From assembly GCA_023664485.1 (NCBI GenBank), contig JAMPFK010000002.1, positions 1 through 64,000 of the forward strand: DNA of 64,000 nucleotides. Direction: 5' to 3'. The notes beneath the pieces are model-generated. The model was not told the origin of the DNA. It did no database searches and was given only the letters and a program-made list of their open reading frames with translations. Positions 9,401-16,735 of this stretch are shown here, in pieces. Source of the DNA: Bacteroides fragilis (lineage in GTDB: Bacteria > Bacillota > Clostridia > Lachnospirales > Lachnospiraceae). A program made the translations under genes and the position numbers. Every line of letters starts with the position of its first letter. Position 1 is the stretch's first letter.

Positions 9401-10012
9401 TGCCGGATCTTTGAAGAACAGGACGGAGCGGTCCGGATCGATGCGGCGGCGGCCATTCCCGAAAGCAGTTTCGGCGAGGCTGCAGTATTTGCCGGGAGGC
9501 GTTTTGCCTGGATGTGCGGGGAGTGGCGGCATTGCGCCGGGGAATCCTTTGGAAGGAGCGGCCTGTGCCTTTATGTCCGTGAGGGAGAAGGCGGAAGTGT
9601 GGACGGAGGAGGAATCGGGGCGGAGATAGAAAAAAAAGCGCCCTCCCTGCACTATCGTTTCATCTGCGAGGGCGGGCACTATACGCTTTGGATGCTTGTC
9701 AAATTCCGGGATGCGGATACCTCCCGCTATCATATCGGTATCGACGGCATAAAGTTGTGGGCGGAATCACTGTATAATGGGGGCAGCCTGTTCCGGTATG
9801 AGTCAGAGCAGATCTATCAGTGGGCGCCCGCAGCCGCGATAACGCTTTCAAAAGGCGGACATGTGCTGGATGTATACAGCACGGCTGCGGGGATGCGGTT
9901 CGACCGTTTCTATCTGACGAGGGGGGAAGAATGGCCGCCCGCGGATACGGTATGGAGCCGTCTGGAGGCGGATACCGCTCCAGGACGCCCCCAAAGTCAT
10001 AAAACTTCATAA
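6416..10012 (+). CDS. Glycoside hydrolase family 115, alpha-glucuronidase-type
   Basis: 1198 residues. The N-terminal domain leads into YRGIFINDEEE (164-174), a KANYIWPAMH strand, an SHCDMLMRSN segment and a VWANDNYGH motif, a pattern I recognise as GH115. Members remove (4-O-methyl-)glucuronic acid from xylan or xylo-oligosaccharides, and some act on other glycans. No signal peptide is seen, so imported oligosaccharides are the likely substrate. The C-terminal third is beta-rich, as in the family's accessory domains. It ends convergently with the GH42 gene, sharing 16 bp. Confidence 0.9.
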   Translation: MEWIINGKKNVFIKVSEKEPAAVKIAAGNLETDLKKVFQEIRVSQDTGAGKVCQNPEEEVLADFLLIYIGTLGISEQFDEWVDLEKLRDEKGKFRKEACQIRVHEGALVIAGTDRRGTVYGIYSLCERLGVSPWYFWADVPVRERECFSLPEDTCVTDWPSVEYRGIFINDEEELEAWAKNYMDEPTIGVKTYEKIFELLLRLKANYIWPAMHVNSFNRNPENGALAQRMGIVVGTSHCDMLMRSNNREWLPWLEEKGYTDAVYDYSIEGRNREILQEYWRESVEQNRDFEVCYTIGMRGIHDSGFETSMLGNGTEEERRRAKKALLERVIQDQCGILQETLGKRPMMTFIPYKEVLALYDDGLRVPEDVTLVWANDNYGHIRRFPSAQEKERKGGHGIYYHNSYWAPSGMSYVFLCSIPLAQTRNELQKAWDEGIRKLWVLNSGSMKPLEQEISFFLRLAWEIGREGALTEDVEAFSAAWIDGNFSGGIGRETAALLHDFAQLTNVRKLENMEAGVFSQTAYGDEAAVRIHRYETLFERGNALYAGLPEKERDAFYQMVLMRIHAGYFTNLAYYYGDRSTLMYERGSMQAAALYTKRARQFEDARRSMILYYNTVMAGGKWKGIVDPEGYPPPRAAMMPLCTPPLIIKEGPRMRVDLWNGGEALEFASASEKWIEIGNAGTGTAPVSIEAPEWLRITAADAGSGAEEESIVFSENGLRAEVATELRVCLRAVDDVIKEMPDGGAARQKGFLIVRSLKEGTEKRIPVRTARPASEEDGLIVLEGDCALNLESNTAFCRIPRLGRCYGDLIEAVSGGGEPLLYSFVSRSAGSFLLEICRFPSLNATGRLRIGVSLDEEPVRTLEASANDEWRGSWKRNVLDDVERLFVTLPHAEAGKHSLRLYAVDPYFAFSRLLLYTEPRKENGLAGITGSQRLPEKWDAERWCAEFYGKMENGPRAVAYIPARPAKDTLEKLGGEVRESGTAAVIEPSWYLARGCRIFEEQDGAVRIDAAAAIPESSFGEAAVFAGRRFAWMCGEWRHCAGESFGRSGLCLYVREGEGGSVDGGGIGAEIEKKAPSLHYRFICEGGHYTLWMLVKFRDADTSRYHIGIDGIKLWAESLYNGGSLFRYESEQIYQWAPAAAITLSKGGHVLDVYSTAAGMRFDRFYLTRGEEWPPADTVWSRLEADTAPGRPQSHKTS

Positions 10013-12036
10013 ACGGCCGTGCCAAAAGCAGGGAGCGTCTGGATACCGGACGCTTCCTCGTTTGTAAAGAGGGCCCGCATCGGTTTCAGGAGCGTATAGG
10101 ACGCTTCGCCAGCCCGGAAATTGAGGACGAACAGGAATTCTCTGCCCTGTTTCCTGCGCAGCGTCAGTTCCACGTCTTTTCCGTCGGCTTCTATGAGTCC
10201 GGCAAAAGGGGATCGTGCGCCCATGTATGCGAGAAGCGCCGGCAGGGCGTCTCTGGATATGGCGCTGCCGAGATGGAGCGCCCGGCCTTTTCCTTTCCGG
10301 CGTTCTGTTAAAGCGGCTTCTCCTGCGTAATAGCTGTTCTTATAGCGGGCGAGCACATCGGCGCCGGGAAGGGGCGTTAAGATATCGTTAAAAACCGGCA
10401 TCGGAAGACGTGCGCCGTTCCAGTCCGCATAAACCGCTTCTTCCGCCGGGCTCGTGTAGGTGAAATCCCGGATATCCGTTCCGGTCAGTTCCTGTAAAAG
10501 CCCCGGCTGGGGCAGCATTTCGCAGATGCCGTTCGCATTTTTCAGGCCGCTGCGGCAGCCGACGAGAAGCGTTCCGCCCTGTTCCACATAGGCCGTCAGC
10601 AGTGCGGCACGCTCTCTTGTCATAATAACCGGATGCGGGTAGAGGAGTACCGGGTATCTGCTCAAATCGGAGAGGACGCTGTCGTTCTGCAGGTAAATGA
10701 TATCATAGGGCAGATTGGAAAGTTCCGCTCCGGCGAAAATTTCATTGTCGCTGTAGGAAGCGATCCGTCCGTGCCAGATATCCGCTTCCATATCCCAGAG
10801 ATTGTCATAATCCTTCAGCAGGCCGAAGGATGTTACATAATCCGCGCCGCAGACAGGATCAAGCGTCCGGAATTTCCGGTAGAATTCTTTTACTTCCCGC
10901 AGTTTCCGGTTATCCCTGTTGTCGTAATCCAGAATGCCGTGCCAGTAGATTTCCGTGCCGAAGGTACAGGTGCGCCAGCGGAAGAAGGAGATGAAGTCCG
11001 CGCCGTGCGCCACGCTCTGCATAGCCCACAGGGTAAGCTGGCCGGGCCTTGGGGCGGGGCCTTCCATTCTGTTTGTCCAGCCGCCTGCCCCGGACTGCTG
11101 CTCCATAATGCCGTAATGGGGGCAGATGGAGCGCACTTCGTTCTGGTTCTTGGAATTCCAGCGGTCGTTCAGCGGATCATCGCCGGGATTCATGCCGAGA
11201 CCGAAAGCGAAATTCGGATAGGAGTCATACAGATAGATGTCGAGGCATTCTTTTGCCATCCGGTGGTTATCGATATGGGGAAACATGCCGTTGGTGGTGA
11301 TGAAATCCCCCGGTTTGCAGTATTTTCGCAGGATATCGGCCTGCATTTTACAGAAGCGGAACGTGCTTTCCGCGACGAAACGGCAGTAATCCAGTTTTAA
11401 ATGGGGATTGACGCCGTCCGCCGGTACGGGGCGGGGAAGGTGGACTTGTTTCCAGTCCGTATAGGTCTGGTTCCAGAATACAGCGCCCCATGCCGCGTTC
11501 AGCGCATCGAGCGTTCCGTATTTTTCCTGCAGAAAAATGCGGAACGCGGCATCGTCCGCCTCCGAATAGAAGTCGCGGATTTCGCAGTTGAGTTCGTTAT
11601 CGATCTGCCAGCCGATGACCGCCGGATGGGGGCCATAGTGCATGGCGGTCCGGGTCACGATTTCCCGGCAGTATTCCTGATAGACGGGGGAATTATAATT
11701 GTAGTGCTTTCGGCAGCCGTGCCGGTAAAGCGTGCCGTCCATGCGGGCATTCAGCGCTTCCTCGTGGGCTTCCGTGAGCCAGGCAGGAGGGGTCGCCGTC
11801 GGCGTGGAAAAGATGACATTCATCTTTTTTTCGAGACAGAGATCCAGAAAGCGGTCGAAGAAGGAAAAGTCGTATTCCTTTTCCCGCGGTTCTATTTTGT
11901 TCCATGCGAATTCCGCGATGCGGATAACGGTGATGCCGGCCTCCTTCATGCGTTCCAGATCCGAAGCCCACAGCTCCTCGTTCCAGTGTTCCGGGTAATA
12001 GCAGGTTCCCATCGTCATTTCTTTCATTGATTCCAT
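9997..12036 (-). CDS. Glycoside hydrolase family 42, beta-galactosidase-type
   Basis: 679 residues, the usual GH42 length. Opens with GTCYYPEHW, followed by the TIM-barrel strands, the acid/base Glu148 in WQIDNE and the nucleophile Glu312 in GIMEQQ; trimerisation and C-terminal beta domains follow. GH42 enzymes cleave terminal beta-galactosides, usually plant or host oligosaccharides rather than lactose. No signal peptide, so cytoplasmic. GGGAGGA sits 6 bases before the ATG. It has its own promoter at 12066-12094 and runs towards the GH115 gene. The two may serve one glycan source, but opposite orientation means separate control. Confidence 0.93.
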   Translation of the reverse strand: MESMKEMTMGTCYYPEHWNEELWASDLERMKEAGITVIRIAEFAWNKIEPREKEYDFSFFDRFLDLCLEKKMNVIFSTPTATPPAWLTEAHEEALNARMDGTLYRHGCRKHYNYNSPVYQEYCREIVTRTAMHYGPHPAVIGWQIDNELNCEIRDFYSEADDAAFRIFLQEKYGTLDALNAAWGAVFWNQTYTDWKQVHLPRPVPADGVNPHLKLDYCRFVAESTFRFCKMQADILRKYCKPGDFITTNGMFPHIDNHRMAKECLDIYLYDSYPNFAFGLGMNPGDDPLNDRWNSKNQNEVRSICPHYGIMEQQSGAGGWTNRMEGPAPRPGQLTLWAMQSVAHGADFISFFRWRTCTFGTEIYWHGILDYDNRDNRKLREVKEFYRKFRTLDPVCGADYVTSFGLLKDYDNLWDMEADIWHGRIASYSDNEIFAGAELSNLPYDIIYLQNDSVLSDLSRYPVLLYPHPVIMTRERAALLTAYVEQGGTLLVGCRSGLKNANGICEMLPQPGLLQELTGTDIRDFTYTSPAEEAVYADWNGARLPMPVFNDILTPLPGADVLARYKNSYYAGEAALTERRKGKGRALHLGSAISRDALPALLAYMGARSPFAGLIEADGKDVELTLRRKQGREFLFVLNFRAGEASYTLLKPMRALFTNEEASGIQTLPAFGTAVYEVL

Positions 12037-12065
12037 ATTGATTCCTCCCGTATCAGTTTGTTATG

Positions 12066-12094
12066 ATTGTACTACCTGATTATGAGATTGTCAA
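12066..12094 (-). promoter_or_regulatory. Sigma-A type promoter for the GH42 gene
   Basis: On the minus strand TTGACA (12089-12094) is followed after exactly 17 bases by TACAAT (12066-12071). The GH42 start codon is about 30 bp downstream. A 44-bp palindrome begins 14 bp behind the -35 box. Confidence 0.75.
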
Positions 12095-12100
12095 AAAATG

Positions 12101-12160
12101 GAAAAATGGTAACAGTTCAGCCGCCGGCCCGGCCCGGCGGCTGAACTGTTACGAAAAATG
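12101..12160. repeat. 44-bp palindrome flanked by 8-bp direct repeats
   Basis: Two perfect 19-base arms (12109-12127 and 12134-12152) surround a 6-base GC loop. The octamer GAAAAATG occurs directly on both sides, at 12101-12108 and 12153-12160. This looks like a very small inverted-repeat insertion with target duplication. On the minus strand the stem is followed by a T-rich run, so it may also act as a transcription terminator shielding the GH42 promoter. Confidence 0.75.
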
Positions 12161-12180
12161 ATCTATGCGCCAATCTTTTG

Positions 12181-12209
12181 TTGACAAAGGAATGGATCTG
12201 TTTTATACT
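12181..12209 (+). promoter_or_regulatory. Near-consensus sigma-A promoter of the gntR-ABC operon
   Basis: TTGACA at 12181-12186, a 17-base spacer, then TATACT at 12204-12209. This is one of the best promoters in the window and it drives the regulator gene that starts at 12271. Confidence 0.85.
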
Positions 12210-12210
12210 A

Positions 12211-12252
12211 AGTGTATTAACATTACTAGTACACTAATAATACTAGTACACT
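12211..12252 (+). promoter_or_regulatory. Probable operator for the GntR/YtrA-type regulator
   Basis: AGTGTA (12211-12216) and TACACT (12230-12235) form an inverted repeat separated by 13 bases, directly after the -10 box and over the expected transcription start. A second copy of TACTAGTACACT follows 17 bp later (12241-12252). As I recall, YtrA of Bacillus uses the same half-sites and spacing. The position predicts autorepression; the identity of the ligand is unknown. Confidence 0.7.
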
Positions 12253-12270
12253 CGAAAGAAAGGAGGAACC

Positions 12271-12651
12271 ATGATTATTATAGACTATAAGGATACCAGG
12301 CCGATTTATGAGCAGGTGGCCGAAAAATTCAAGGTGTTGATTTTAAAAGGCGCCCTGCGGGCCGACGAGCAGATGCCGTCGGTCAGAAATCTGGCGATGG
12401 AGCTGTCCATCAATCCGAATACGATTCAGAAAGCCTATGCGCAGTTGGAACGGGAAGGCTTTATTTATACGGTGAAGGGGAGAGGCAATTTTATCGCGGG
12501 CACGGAGAAGCTTCTGGAAGAGAAGCGGAAGAACTGTCTGGATGAAATTTTAAAACTGGTAAAAGAAGTCATGGAATATGGCGTGACCGGAGAGGAAGTT
12601 ATCGCCGCTGTCAGAAAGGCGGCCTTTGCGGGAACGGAGCGGGGGATATAA
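12271..12651 (+). CDS. GntR-family transcriptional regulator, YtrA subfamily
   Basis: 126 residues: an N-terminal winged helix (PIYEQV, then PSVRNLA and NPNTIQKAY recognition-helix motifs, ending KGRGNFI near residue 70) and only a short helical tail, as in the YtrA subgroup that lacks a large ligand domain. It probably represses its own operon through the operator at 12211-12252. AAAGGAGGA precedes the ATG. The ABC ATPase and permease genes follow, an arrangement typical of YtrA-controlled exporters that respond to cell-envelope stress or antibiotics. Confidence 0.92.
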   Translation: MIIIDYKDTRPIYEQVAEKFKVLILKGALRADEQMPSVRNLAMELSINPNTIQKAYAQLEREGFIYTVKGRGNFIAGTEKLLEEKRKNCLDEILKLVKEVMEYGVTGEEVIAAVRKAAFAGTERGI

Positions 12652-12698
12652 AAGAAGATGGAAATCCGCACATTGGGAAAGGAGCATCAATTAAAAAT

Positions 12699-13604
12699 AT
12701 GATAGAAATCTATAACGCGACCAAGACGTTCGACAATATCAGGGCAGTCGATGCCGTCAGTGTCGTCATCAGAGAAAATACGGTCTTTGGACTGATCGGG
12801 ACGAATGGCGCGGGCAAAAGTACCGTACTCCGTATGATAACGGGCGTTTTAAAGCCGGATGAAGGAACGATCGCGATCGACAGCATGCCGGTCTATGACA
12901 ATGCGGAAACGAAGAAAAAGCTGTTCTTTATCGCGGACGAACCTTATTTTTTCACGGGAGCGAACGCGGAGACGATGGAACATTATTACAGCAGTATCTA
13001 TGAGAATTTCAACAGGGAAGAGTATTACGGGTATTTAAAGAACTTCAATCTGGACAGGCGCAGGAAAATCAGCACTTTTTCCAAGGGCATGAAAAAACAG
13101 ATCGCGCTGCTGCTCGGCATCTGTTCCCATGCGAAATATCTTCTGTGCGACGAGACGTTTGACGGGCTGGATCCGGTAATGCGGCAGGGAATCAAGAGCA
13201 TTCTGGCGAAAGAAATGGAAGAAAAGGGATTAACGCCGGTCATCGCATCCCATAATCTGCGGGAACTCGAAGATATCTGCGATCATATCGGCCTGTTACA
13301 CAGAGGCGGCGTCCTGCTTTCAAAGGATTTGGAAGATATGAAATGCAATATCCAGAAGGTACAGTGTGTCTTTACCTCTGCGGACGAGGAGGAGAAGGCG
13401 CTGAACGGGCTGGATATTTTGAAAAAAGAACGGAGGGGTTCCCTGTGCACCATTACGGTGCGGAGTACGAGGGAGGAGATCATGGCGCGCTTTGCGACGG
13501 TCGATACGGTATTCTTCGAGGTACTTCCCTTATCTTTGGAAGAGATCTTTATCAGCGAAACGGAGGTAGTGGGATATGACATCAAAAAACTCATTCTTAG
13601 TTAG
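12699..13604 (+). CDS. ABC transporter ATP-binding protein (YtrB-like)
   Basis: 301 residues with Walker A GTNGAGKST (34-42), a signature variant FSKGMKKQ, Walker B LLCDE and the switch His in ASHNLRELE. The Leu-Ser-Gly-Gly-Gln signature is replaced by the degenerate Ser-Lys-Gly-Met form common in this exporter class. It energises the permease encoded next, whose gene starts 29 bp before this one ends. The AAAGGAG ribosome site lies 14 bases from the ATG, unusually far. Confidence 0.93.
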   Translation: MIEIYNATKTFDNIRAVDAVSVVIRENTVFGLIGTNGAGKSTVLRMITGVLKPDEGTIAIDSMPVYDNAETKKKLFFIADEPYFFTGANAETMEHYYSSIYENFNREEYYGYLKNFNLDRRRKISTFSKGMKKQIALLLGICSHAKYLLCDETFDGLDPVMRQGIKSILAKEMEEKGLTPVIASHNLRELEDICDHIGLLHRGGVLLSKDLEDMKCNIQKVQCVFTSADEEEKALNGLDILKKERRGSLCTITVRSTREEIMARFATVDTVFFEVLPLSLEEIFISETEVVGYDIKKLILS

Positions 13605-15735
13605 CAGTAAGGAAAATAATAAAAGAAGAATCTGGGTGTGGGTCATCAGCATTCTGGGCCAGCTCCTGCTCTATCCGGGCATCTTGACGATATATTTGAG
13701 CAGGATCAGTTTCCGGAATGCGGACGGCGTCTACGATACGCCCGAACTCTATGAGAACGCTTTACAGGAAGCGGCGGCGGACGCGCTCGGCTTTCAGCCC
13801 TTTAGTATGCTGCCCATTGCGCTGCTGGGCATCCTGATCGCGGTACAGGGCTTTTCTTATCTGTATGACAGAAAAAAAGTGGATATGTATTACAGCGTTC
13901 CGGTCTCATCGAAGAGGCGTTTTGCCGTTATCTATGGGAATGGGCTTTTCATCTATGTGATACCGGCGCTGTCTGGTATTTTAACCGGAATCCTTATAGC
14001 GTCCGCACAGGGGGCGATGAGCGGAAGGTGTATGGCGGAGTGCGGCCTCGCGCTGCTGCTGAATCTTTTATATTTTCTGGTAGTATACCATACGGCGGTT
14101 TTGGCGGTGATGCTGACCGGAAATGTCATTATTACCGGTTTTGCGGCGGCAATCCTGCTCGGCATTGTCTATGTGGCATCTTTTATGCTGCAGGTCCTCA
14201 GGAATGCTTTCTTTGAAACGGCCACCAGCTTTTTTACCGGGTCATCCGCTGCAGGCTCCGTTATCACAGACTATGATCATCATATTTACCGGCTGAAACA
14301 GGCGTCGCAGCTGTCGGATGTCATACAGGAAATTCTTCCGGTCTACGGGAAATGGTTCGTGTCTGCGCTGTTTTTCCTGGCGCTGGCTTATCTGGCTTAC
14401 CGGAAACGGCCGGCGGAGGCGGCGGGAAAGGCAGTAGCGTTCAACTGGCTGAAGCCGGTCGTCAAAATTGCCGTTTCCGTTGTCGCGGGGCTGATCGTAT
14501 GCTGGATCGTGTATGATGCGACCTATTATAATGCCGTGCTTGCGGCGCTCAGCATGACAGGGGGGACGGCGCTGTGCTGTATCGTGATGGAAGTCATCTA
14601 CGAGGCGGATATCCGCGGGGCATTCCGGCATCTTGTTTCGACAGGCGCCGCAACGGCCTGTATTGTTCTCATATTCTGTATTTATAAATTCGACCTGCCC
14701 GGCTATGATTCCTATGTGCCGGAAGCCGGGGAAATAGAGAGTTTCGTATTGGATATCGGGCCCTACCAGAATTACTGGGAATGGAATGGGGAAAGCAAAT
14801 CTATCCGGTATCGCAGCGACAGCGAGTATTATGCGGAGAATATGTTCTTAACGGATGCGGATGCGCTCTGTGAGCTGGCGCATAAGAGCCGGGAAACGGA
14901 TGCCGGGAGTATGGAGGACTGCCGGGAGGTCAGAGTGCTGTACCGCCTGCGGTCGGGCAAAGAAGTGAGCCGGTGCTTCTGGATCGATTTCGGCGACGCT
15001 TCCAACGAAGAGCTGATCAACCGGATTATCGGAACACAGGAATACCGGGACGGCTTTTATCTGCTGGCGAACGAAGCGGTAGAAATTCCTTGTGCGGAAA
15101 TGGAGAGAGAATGGGAAATCACTTATACGAACGGGACGATAGAGACACAGCTGCCTGCTTCCGAGTCTGAGCGGCTCAGGGAAATGTGGTTAAAGGATAT
15201 GGAGCAGTTCGATTTTACGCTGGCGCATCAGGAACGGCCGTGCGGCCAGCTGAAATGGGAGTTCCGGATCAGCTATACCGATTTGTGTGTGCCGGTATAT
15301 GAAAGCTTTACGAATACGCTGGCAGTCCTCAGGGAATATCAGGCTTATTATCCGATCGAACTGCGGGCGGAAGATATTCTGAGCGTGGAGATCACGAACC
15401 GGCATGAACAGGATCAGGACGCGTATTTCGATGCGGACGCCGCATACGCTGTGGCGGCCGAGGCAGCTGATACCAATCACTCCGTTACGAAGGAATTTAC
15501 AGATCCTTACGAGATCGCGGAAATTGTGAAAAATGTATATCCGTCGGGGTCGATGCCCAGTCTGTACTGGAATGAAGCGGATATTACCGATCGTGATTAT
15601 GAGGTCGTCATTACTTTTAAGACGGATACGGATTATCCGTATAAGAGAGGCTATTTCCAGTATGTCTTTTTGAAGGACCGGGTACCGGATTTCGTCGTGG
15701 AAAAGACCGCGTTCGGCGCGGAAGATCAGGGCTGA
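13576..15735 (+). CDS. ABC transporter permease, large ABC-2-like
   Basis: 719 residues. The N-terminal half has about ten hydrophobic segments, including near residues 20-38, 70-92, 118-140, 155-195, 250-270 and 295-330. The C-terminal half (from about residue 385) is hydrophilic and rich in Tyr, Glu and Asp, probably an extracellular domain. Its gene overlaps the ATPase gene and GGAGG lies 9 bases before the ATG, so the two are co-translated. The exported substrate is unknown. A strong terminator follows, closing the gntR operon. Confidence 0.85.
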   Translation: MTSKNSFLVSSKENNKRRIWVWVISILGQLLLYPGILTIYLSRISFRNADGVYDTPELYENALQEAAADALGFQPFSMLPIALLGILIAVQGFSYLYDRKKVDMYYSVPVSSKRRFAVIYGNGLFIYVIPALSGILTGILIASAQGAMSGRCMAECGLALLLNLLYFLVVYHTAVLAVMLTGNVIITGFAAAILLGIVYVASFMLQVLRNAFFETATSFFTGSSAAGSVITDYDHHIYRLKQASQLSDVIQEILPVYGKWFVSALFFLALAYLAYRKRPAEAAGKAVAFNWLKPVVKIAVSVVAGLIVCWIVYDATYYNAVLAALSMTGGTALCCIVMEVIYEADIRGAFRHLVSTGAATACIVLIFCIYKFDLPGYDSYVPEAGEIESFVLDIGPYQNYWEWNGESKSIRYRSDSEYYAENMFLTDADALCELAHKSRETDAGSMEDCREVRVLYRLRSGKEVSRCFWIDFGDASNEELINRIIGTQEYRDGFYLLANEAVEIPCAEMEREWEITYTNGTIETQLPASESERLREMWLKDMEQFDFTLAHQERPCGQLKWEFRISYTDLCVPVYESFTNTLAVLREYQAYYPIELRAEDILSVEITNRHEQDQDAYFDADAAYAVAAEAADTNHSVTKEFTDPYEIAEIVKNVYPSGSMPSLYWNEADITDRDYEVVITFKTDTDYPYKRGYFQYVFLKDRVPDFVVEKTAFGAEDQG

Positions 15736-15752
15736 AACAGATGTGATACAGG

Positions 15753-15796
15753 GCGGGGCAGTCTGCTTTTTAAAAAAGGAGACTGCCCCGCTTTTC
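15753..15796 (+). terminator. Rho-independent terminator of the gntR-ABC operon
   Basis: A 12-bp perfect stem GCGGGGCAGTCT (15753-15764) with its complement at 15780-15791, an A/T loop, then a T run. It starts 17 bp after the permease stop codon. Confidence 0.88.
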
Positions 15797-16009
15797 CTGC
15801 ATTTTCCAGAGATTGTTTCTGCATATTTTCAGCAGGAAAGTAACAGGTTATGAACTGTCGGAGAAAACGGAGCGTAAAGAAATATTAAGAAATGAATTGG
15901 AAAAAACAGTACCACTTCAGGGCGATATGTTATATAATAAATAACGTGTGAAAGAATGCCCTGAGGCGGCGTTCTTCCAGTTATCGGCCAAAGGGGAGAC
16001 GGCGCGGTT

Positions 16010-16735
16010 ATGATGAAACAGGCGGAACCTGTAATTACTGTGAAAAATTTATATAAGATATACCGGGTAGGCGAGACGAAGGTGAGAGCCCTGAACGGGG
16101 TGGATTTTACGATAAACAGGGGCGATTTCTGCTCGATCGTGGGGACGTCCGGATCCGGGAAATCAACGCTTCTCAATATGATGGCGGGGCTTGAGAAACC
16201 GACGAAGGGAGAAATCGTCATTGCCGGAGAACATATGGAAAATAAGACGGAAAACCAGCTCGTCGCATTCAGGCGGGAGCATATCGGTTTTATTTTTCAG
16301 TCTTTTAATCTGCTCGGGACAATGAATGCCATAGAGAATGTGGCCTTACCCCTTACTTTTCAGGGAATGGATAAAAAGACCCGGAATAAGAAGGCGGAAG
16401 GAATGTTAGACCTGGTCGGATTGACAAAGCATAAGAAACACAGGCCGAATCAGATGTCCGGCGGCCAGCAGCAGCGTGTCGGCGTAGCGCGGGCGCTGGT
16501 GGTGGAACCGGAGATCATTTTTGCGGACGAGCCTACCGGAAATCTGGACTCCAATACTTCGGTAGAGGTCATGAACCTGATGAAAAAAATCGTCCGGGAG
16601 AAGAACCAGACGCTCGTTATGGTAACGCATGATAATTATCTGGCGGGCTTCGCCGATATCATTCTGCATATCAGGGATGGAAAAATCGTACAGATAGAAG
16701 ATAATCGAGGGAAGGAAGAGAACGGGAATGGGTAA
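16010..16735 (+). CDS. ABC transporter ATP-binding protein, MacB/LolD type
   Basis: 241 residues with Walker A GTSGSGKST, Q-loop FQSFNLL, signature SGGQQQR, Walker B IIFADEPTGNLD and switch His in THD. This is the MacB/LolD/FtsE subgroup, whose partners are FtsX-like permeases that work as mechanotransmission devices rather than classical channels. AAGGGGAG lies upstream of two adjacent ATG codons; I use the first. A TATAAT hexamer at 15933-15938 may be its -10 box, but the -35 is poor. The next gene overlaps by 8 bp. Confidence 0.93.
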   Translation: MMKQAEPVITVKNLYKIYRVGETKVRALNGVDFTINRGDFCSIVGTSGSGKSTLLNMMAGLEKPTKGEIVIAGEHMENKTENQLVAFRREHIGFIFQSFNLLGTMNAIENVALPLTFQGMDKKTRNKKAEGMLDLVGLTKHKKHRPNQMSGGQQQRVGVARALVVEPEIIFADEPTGNLDSNTSVEVMNLMKKIVREKNQTLVMVTHDNYLAGFADIILHIRDGKIVQIEDNRGKEENGNG

